Shown here: positions 58,405 to 64,000 of the stretch, one piece after another
How positions within the stretch are numbered: position 1 is the stretch's first letter
Layout: each line of letters begins with the position of its first letter
From: Holtermannia corniformis
Lineage: Eukaryota; Basidiomycota; Tremellomycetes; Holtermanniales
Direction: 5' to 3'
NCBI GenBank assembly: GCA_001599935.1
Contig: BCIJ01000033.1
Span: 62,001 to 126,000 of the forward strand
Length of the DNA stretch: 64,000 bases
Position numbers and translations under genes: made by a program
Notes under the pieces: generated by a model
Seen by the model: the letters and a program-made list of their open reading frames with translations, nothing else
Told to the model about the DNA's origin: nothing
Databases searched by the model: none

Positions 58405-61400
58405 TCAGCACGCGGCTAGGATCCGTTGCGCATTCCTAGACAGATCCCAGCTCTCCCGTAGATAGCCAAGCGCTTGATGATCACCCTCGAGCTGTCCCGT
58501 CGTCGCGCTCAGCGCGACCCAGACGGCATCGGCGTCTCTGTCGACGAGCCCGAGGTACAGTTCGACCGCGTTGGCCTGCAGCTCGTCGTTTGCTTTCGCA
58601 TCGAGGAACGGGCGGAAGGTGAGGATGATTTGCCACAGGACGTCGTCGACGACCGGGACCTCGTGCACCACATGCGTCATGGTCGCGACGATTGCCATAT
58701 GCAACCGGTGCGAGTTCGAGTACGCCGTCGTGGTGCCGGGCACATGGCCGCCTCGTCGGACCAAAGCCGACTTGCTGTCAGCCAGCGCTTGAGCTTGGAG
58801 CAGGCGCTTGAACGCAGGCCACGCCTCGTCTAGTACTCGTTTGGCCATAAAGTCGCCGACGTGTGCTGCGAGCGCCTCGACAAGAGCAGCCGCCTCGGTG
58901 ACGACGTACGGCTCGGGATCGGTCAGCCGGTTGAGAATGTACGGCCACGCGCTGTTGACGATGGGCAAGAGATCGCTCTCGCGCGTGCCGCTGACGAGCA
59001 CAGGCACAGCGCTCGTAAAGAGCGAGCACACGCGGGCGCGCAGGAACCCAGAGTGGTGCGTGAGGAAAAACGCAGCCTTGCGCAGGATCTGCGTGCACAC
59101 TTGCTGAGCGCGCGTCGGTGCCGTCTCGGTCTCGTCCGGGCCGCCATTCGCGGCCGACTCGGCCTCATCCGCATCCTTGCCCCAAGCGCGATGCGGTGCG
59201 GTTTCGAGGATTTCCTCAATCTCTGTGCGCGCGAGCTCGGCCCGGGCTTGATGCCATTTGACAAAGTTTGCGAAATCAGCCTCTGGGTTGGGTGCGTTCT
59301 CGATCCGGCGCATATCGGCTCGCTTTTGCAAAAACGCTTCACTCGGTGGCTGCGCACTGGCCTCAACCTCCATCGCCTTGATCAGGGTGACGAGAACGGC
59401 AAGCAGAGTCGAGGCCAGGGTTTCGTAGCCGTGAAAGTCGTCGAGGGCGTCAAAGATCTCGTCGATAATGTCGTGCACGAGCGGGACGATGGGTTCACCA
59501 ACCAAGCGGATCATGGCGATCAGCACGAGTGGCGCTTGCGAGCTCAAGCGCTTGTATGTGAGTCGTTGTGAGACGACGTTGATCACGTAGTCGACATTGT
59601 CGATCACGAGGTTCTGAGCAGAGGCGTAGCCCGTGTGATAGGCGACCCGGACGAGCGCGACCTCGGCAAACGACTGGATGAGGCCATGTGGCGAGGCGAG
59701 GTGCGAGAGTAACATGTAGAGCGAGTTGAGCAGCAGCGGTCGAAACGACGTCGAGAGGATACGCGAGGTAACAGAGAGCAACGAGAGCGTAAACGCCGTC
59801 ACGAGGCCTCGTTGCGTTTGGTGATGCCGCCGCCGGGTTTCACTCGCTGCCGCCGACGACGGTCTCGGCGTGCGATCCAGCAACGTCGTGATTGCGTGGA
59901 CTCCCTTGGATCGCTCGACCGGCACGAGCGCGTCCGAGTCTTCAAGTGGTCGATCCTCTTGTTCCGCAACGTCGTCGTCCTCATCCTCGTCGAGCTCGAC
60001 CAGCGTCCGCGCAACGTCCTTTGCGAGCTTGCGCAATCGCTTTTCGGGCTGGGCGAGTACGCCGTCGCTCAGCTCTTGCACACTGTCAAAGATGCCGTCG
60101 AGGACGCGCTCGGCGAGCCAGAGTGCCGAAGCGGCCTTTGCGACGTCGACGCCACGACGTTTGGCTTTGGCGAGACGCACAAAGTAATCGACAGTGTACA
60201 ATGCGCCAGTTCCCGCCGCCTTGCCGAGAGCGGTGAGCATGCGGGCGAGCGCTTTGGCCGTCTGCGCGGACGAGACATGGCGCAGCGGGACAGTAGGGAA
60301 TGGCGTCTGTAACGCATCCAGCGCGGCCGACTGCTCGTTGACGTTGTCCAGCAGGAAAGGCGCCGACGTCCCAAGCAAGCCTTGCTCCCATCCCCTCTGC
60401 GATGTCCGTTCCGCGCTCGCCGCCATCGAGTCCCAGCCGGCCGGCCTGCCAAACTCGAGGCAAGTGAGTAGAGCCCAACCCCATTTCTCAATCCCGCCCG
60501 TGGGACCAAAGATGCCGGCTATCATGCCGTCTGCAAATTCTGCGACTTCGGCAATAGCCGTCACTAGCAGTGTTGTTTGTTCGACCTTTGTGCCCTGCTC
60601 GGTCATGATGAGGCGTGGGAGGTTGTTGATGGCGGATCCGAGGAGGTCGAGCATGACGGGTTCGAGAGCTGCAGCGGTGGCCGAGGACGTCAAGAGGGTG
60701 CGGAGCTGCCTGCGCGCGTGGTGGCGGACTGGGTCAAAGGTGTCGAGACTGGCTGTCAGCATGCAATTGAGCGTGTGCTGATGCAGCTGCGGCAGTGAAT
60801 CGAGACATGAAGTGATCAGCCGGGCTGATAGGTTGATCGCGGCCGTCCGCGCTGTTGTCGACGTGTGCGCCGAGAGGACGTCGAGGATCGATGGGATAGC
60901 GGCTCGTAGCTGAGTCTCAGTGAATGCGAGGTATGAAGGCGTGAGCGCCGGAAAGGGGTCGGCGGCGGTCGATGTCGAAGCAGCCGAAGGCGCTGGTGAC
61001 GCCGGCACAGGCGACGCCTGTTTTTTCTCCCATTCCTCTGCGAGTTGCTCGAGCCCTCCGAGCTTGACATCGAGCACGCTTCGGTCCCGCAGCAGCTCGT
61101 CGCCGAGGGTACCGACGATGACCTCGCCCAGGAGCGCAGCGAGACGTTCTGCAACGTCGCCTTTGAGATGCATGCGTTCGCCAGCGACAAGCTTGCTCAT
61201 GGTACTAACGATGCCTGGTAGCACGCTCGCCAGCATCTCTGGTCTGTCCTCGAGGTAGACGGCGACAAGAGGTTGCAGGAGCTCGAGGGCGGCTAGCTGG
61301 AGCGCGAGGTACGGCGGGGAAGGCATGGTGAGGTCGAGGAGGATGGACAGGGTGGTGAACAGTGTTGGGAGTAGGCTGCCGGTTGCTTTGGGATCTGCGA

Positions 61401-62131
61401 GTCTTGCCAGCATCCCTAGAGTCGGGTGATCGCTTGCCGGCGCGAGTAGAGCTGCAAGGAGCTTGACGCCGGCTAGCTGAGCTTCCTGGCTCATAGCTCG
61501 CTTCTTGCCCTTGTTCCCTGGTGCCGCAACCGCCTGCGATCCACCACCGGTCGGTACAGGCCCACCGAGCGAGAGCACGGTAAAGCGCCAGAGTTGCTCC
61601 CACAGCGCTTGCTCGATCCCCTGTCCCGACGTCTTGCACTTGTCCATCAAGATTGCGAGGACTGTGAATGCGCGGTCGAGAAACGCATCAGGCAAGGTCG
61701 CAGGGTTGGACCGACGGAGGACGTTGGTGACCGGGTACATGATGTATGATACCATGCCCGGTGTGAACGCTTCGAGTGGAAAGGACGGAAGGAGAGCTTG
61801 GATGTTTGCGAGCAGGCGAGCGTGCTGTGAGTACGCTGTAGGCTGGTCTTGTGAGATGCTCATGAGGGCGACGCAGATGGGCTTGACCTGACGCTGTCAG
61901 CTCACCCACTACGTCGAGGGGCCGCGGACCGCGGACCTTGCGAAAGGCGTCCATCTTGGCTCTGTCTGCATCGTTGAGCGGTTTGATGCCTTGTCGCTGC
62001 TGCTGCTGCTGTCTTGGCAGGTCTGGGAGCGGCTGATCCATGCTGGAGGTGGTGGTCGAACTCGGTGGTGCAAACAGTCCCATGTTGCTCAGCCTTGGAT
62101 CAGGCGGGCTCCCTGTCCGTACGGGCGCCAT
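58405..62131 (-). CDS. TTI1: TTI1, subunit of the TTT chaperone complex
   Basis: Two exons give about 1230 residues: a first exon from ATG 62131 (MAPVRTGSPPDPRLSNMGLF, then poly-Gln and FRK) joined across 61936-61890 to one very long exon. The whole long exon reads as HEAT-type alpha-helical repeats. N-terminal landmarks are VKPICVALMS and LPDAFLDRAFTVLAILMDKC. The C-terminal TTI1 region includes ILRKAAFFLTHHSGFLRARV, LLPIVNSAWPYILNRLTDPE and VVTEAAALVEALAAHVGDFM. Tti1 works with Tel2 and Tti2 and Hsp90 to mature PIKK kinases (TOR, ATM/ATR, Tra1) and belongs to ASTRA. The gene appears complete. Confidence 0.88.
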
Positions 62132-62257
62132 GGCTCCTTTGTCTACCTCTCGAGGATGTCGAGTGCTGTTGCTCAACGACTCGTGCAAGTTGAAGTGGTC
62201 GTTGACACTGTGGTCGACCTCTGGCCGGATCACTGGCTGTTGTCAGTCGGCGATCAC

Positions 62258-62328
62258 GCTGATCACTCGTACGGCTCTCAAGCTGATCACTTGTACAGCT
62301 CTCAACTGATCACTTTCACAGCTCTCAA
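62258..62328. repeat. Three-copy tandem repeat (24/24/23 bp) upstream of TTI1
   Basis: Units at 62258-62281, 62282-62305 and 62306-62328 share the core CTGATCACT then a variable base pair and GCTCTCAA. Each carries the palindrome TGATCA. A partial fourth copy follows. It lies in the 260-base spacer between TTI1 and the coactosin-like gene. Confidence 0.85.
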
Positions 62329-62393
62329 GCTGTGATCCATCGTCATCTCAACTCGGTCCCATGCTACGACAAGATGCATTCTCCCGCCGACAT

Positions 62394-63090
62394 CTAGTCA
62401 AACGCAGACCGATCATAGTTTGCCCCGCCCGCACGTCGCAGCCTCTGAACAATATCGTTCTGTGTACGAGTCGATCAGCACAAGGCAGAGAGCGGACACG
62501 CGGACCGACCTCTTTCAAGTCGGCCTTGTTCGAGGCCGAGACTTCGATCGAGTAGGAGCGGAGGACGGCCTTGACGTCGGCTGCGTGGACCGAGACCTGG
62601 GCAATGAGTGTCAGCCGTTGAGCTGGCAGAGATCTCGCGCTTGCGAGTTCACAGGGTGTACCCCTGCTGATCGTACACCGCCTACTGCGCGCCGCGACTC
62701 ACCCTCGCCCGACGCATCACCTTGACCTCGTCCCCGATCCAAACGACCAAGATGAACTTTTCCCGAAACGAGTGATCGTCGTTTGCATACTTTACGCGGA
62801 CGTAGCCAAAGCTAGCGTGGCCCGGCTTGAGCTGGTCTGCGAGCTCGCTCAGGCCACCGTCGCCCGTCCCGGTCAGCCGGAGCGTGTTGCTCTTGTCCGA
62901 CTGCGACGTCAGCAACGTCTGCCAGACGTGTTGATACGGCCGAGAGATACCTCGTAGTCGAGCAAGAGCCAGTTTGTCTCTGTCGCATTGGCGCGCACCG
63001 TCTCGTACGCTGCATCAGCACAGTCAGCATGACGCGGGATCCGAGCACCGACTTGCCGTCTGCAATCTTGGGATCCTTGACGTCGGCCAT
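62394..63090 (-). CDS. Coactosin-like ADF/cofilin-domain protein
   Basis: Short exons from ATG 63090 (MADVKDPKIADAYETVRANA) join to a protein of about 145 residues. The ADF-H fold is recognisable from TNWLLLDYE, NTLRLTGTGDGGLSELADQL, ASFGYVRVKYANDDHSFREK, FILVVWIGDEVKVMRRARVS and VHAADVKAVLRSYSIEVSAS, ending AFD. The LRLTGTGxGGLxEL stretch and the single small domain match coactosin rather than cofilin or twinfilin. Coactosins bind F-actin sides and slow capping. The gene lies upstream of the cysteinyl-tRNA synthetase end on the same strand. Confidence 0.88.
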
Positions 63091-63227
63091 TGTATCCTCT
63101 ACGCTCGAGCCGTGCGCACACCTGATCCAGCTTGTGGATGTCGCTGTAGACGTCGAGAGCGAGCGTCGACGTGCTCACCCACCAGCGAGATGGGTCACGT
63201 GGAGCACTGTCGATGCATCGATGCATC

Positions 63228-64000
63228 TCATCGCCCTCCCTCGGCCTGCCATGCTCGCCACGCAGCATGCGCCTTCTCCTGAACCCTCCACTCTTTCAGC
63301 AAGCGCTTGCTCGCACTCTTGGCCACCTCTTTGCCCTCGGCATCCTTGGTCGGGATCCCCTGCTGATCCCACTCGGTATACGTCCCCTGCGCCACGTTTG
63401 GCGGCTTGAACAGCTCGGTCGGTTCCACTCGACCCTTTTCGAGCGTGGCGATCCGTTTCGCTTCAGCCGCTCGTTGGGCCGCAGCCTTCTTCGCGAGCTT
63501 GTCGGCCGCCAGAGCGGCCTTTTCCTCGCGCTGCTTGATCAGCGTCTCGGGCGGGTACAGCTTGTACAGCGCGCCGCCGTCTGCAAGCGTCAGTCGATCC
63601 CTGATCAACACACTCACCAGCGCCCTGGCCGTCATCCAGCGCGACACCAAGGTTGACCAAGTCTTGATCTCTGAACCGATCGCAGAGCGCCAAAACGTCC
63701 GAATTCGACGAGCCCTCGATCGCCATCTTGCGCACGTCATCGCGGAAAGACGAGAGCGCGCGCAGGTACTTGTCGACCTTGGCCTCGAACTGGCAGCGGA
63801 TCAGCTCGGCATCCCCGCTGAGCCTACAAACTCACTTGGCCACCGCCAGCCTCGTCTCCCTCCTTGCCCCAGCCGATGGCTTCGGCATCACCGAGCGCCG
63901 CGCCCTCGCCGAGCCCAAACATCTTGAGCATGCGCGTGATCCAGAGCGCAACCGCCCGCACGGGCTCAATGTTGTATCCAGCGCCGCGGGCCGTAAAGTA
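63228..64000 (-). CDS. CARS: Cysteinyl-tRNA synthetase, C-terminal part (5' end beyond window)
   Basis: The right edge holds the 3' end of a cytosolic-type CysRS. Readable segments are VALWITRMLKMFGLGEGAAL, LRALSSFRDDVRKMAIEGSS, LALCDRFRDQDLVNLGVALD and DGQGADGGALYKLYPPETLI. These are followed by the Lys/Ala-rich tail helix (KQREEKAALAADKLAKKAAA) and ELFKPPNVAQGTYTEWDQQG typical of eukaryotic CysRS ends. One intron (63619-63577) joins in phase. The join near 63830-63815, between GGQ and GDAELIRCQF, does not resolve with a normal intron: the only GT-AG stretches are 12-18 bases and leave the frame shifted. The catalytic core lies outside the window. Confidence 0.85.

Overview
This window is nuclear DNA from a GC-rich fungus. 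Most genes are split by many short spliceosomal introns of about 40-60 bases with GTRNGY-type donors, intergenic gaps are small, and the gene set is typically eukaryotic (Elongator, TTT complex, metacaspase, peroxisomal ABC half-transporter, HSF1). Intron density and the style of the proteins suggest a basidiomycete, perhaps a yeast-like Pucciniomycotina or Ustilaginomycotina species; I cannot name it from sequence alone.

Layout. 0-15 kb: partial muniscin (SYP1-like, minus), YKT6 SNARE (plus), a small orphan (minus), a PHD-finger protein (minus), a peroxisomal ABCD transporter (minus), and a CBS-domain-like protein (plus) that appears to carry a 1.4-kb intron. 15-29 kb: ELP3 (plus), a possible small gene (minus), a metacaspase with a very glycine-rich prodomain (minus), a tRNase Z-type nuclease (minus), a MAPEG-like membrane protein (minus), an AIG1/FAR-17a hydrolase-like protein (plus), a GPI-anchored-type secreted protein (minus) and an amidase (minus). 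29-37 kb: a coiled-coil/Ser-Pro-rich protein (plus), a tandem pair of MFS transporters (minus) and a membrane protein with a very charged tail (minus). 36.9-41.5 kb: a complete hAT DNA transposon. 41.5-64 kb: a DUF1275 membrane protein (minus), a Na+/H+ antiporter (plus), inositol polyphosphate multikinase (minus), RTR1/RPAP2 phosphatase (minus), a bHLH factor (minus), a PPP1R37-like leucine-rich-repeat protein (minus), HSF1 (plus), dCMP deaminase (plus), TTI1 (minus), a coactosin-like ADF protein (minus) and the 3' end of a cysteinyl-tRNA synthetase (minus).

The most striking object is the hAT element at 36892-41532. It has exact 24-bp terminal inverted repeats, an exact 8-bp target-site duplication (GTCTAGAC), dense subterminal TTACGGG/CCCGTAA arrays, and a transposase gene that I could read through 14 exons with consistent splice phases to an intact product of about 1036 residues. 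The same TTACGGG-type motif that fills the subterminal regions is also present, often in tandem, in 10 of the 13 transposase introns, and I noticed none in the exons. In one intron two copies form part of a 19-bp perfect inverted repeat. This intron-confined distribution is the best candidate in the window for something not previously described.

The other genes are mostly unrelated housekeeping genes and do not form an operon or cluster. Functional neighbours worth noting are the tandem MFS pair, the divergent PPP1R37-like/HSF1 promoter with an E-box cluster, and several tightly convergent gene pairs (antiporter/multikinase stop codons 12 bases apart; dCMP deaminase/TTI1 about 18 bases apart).
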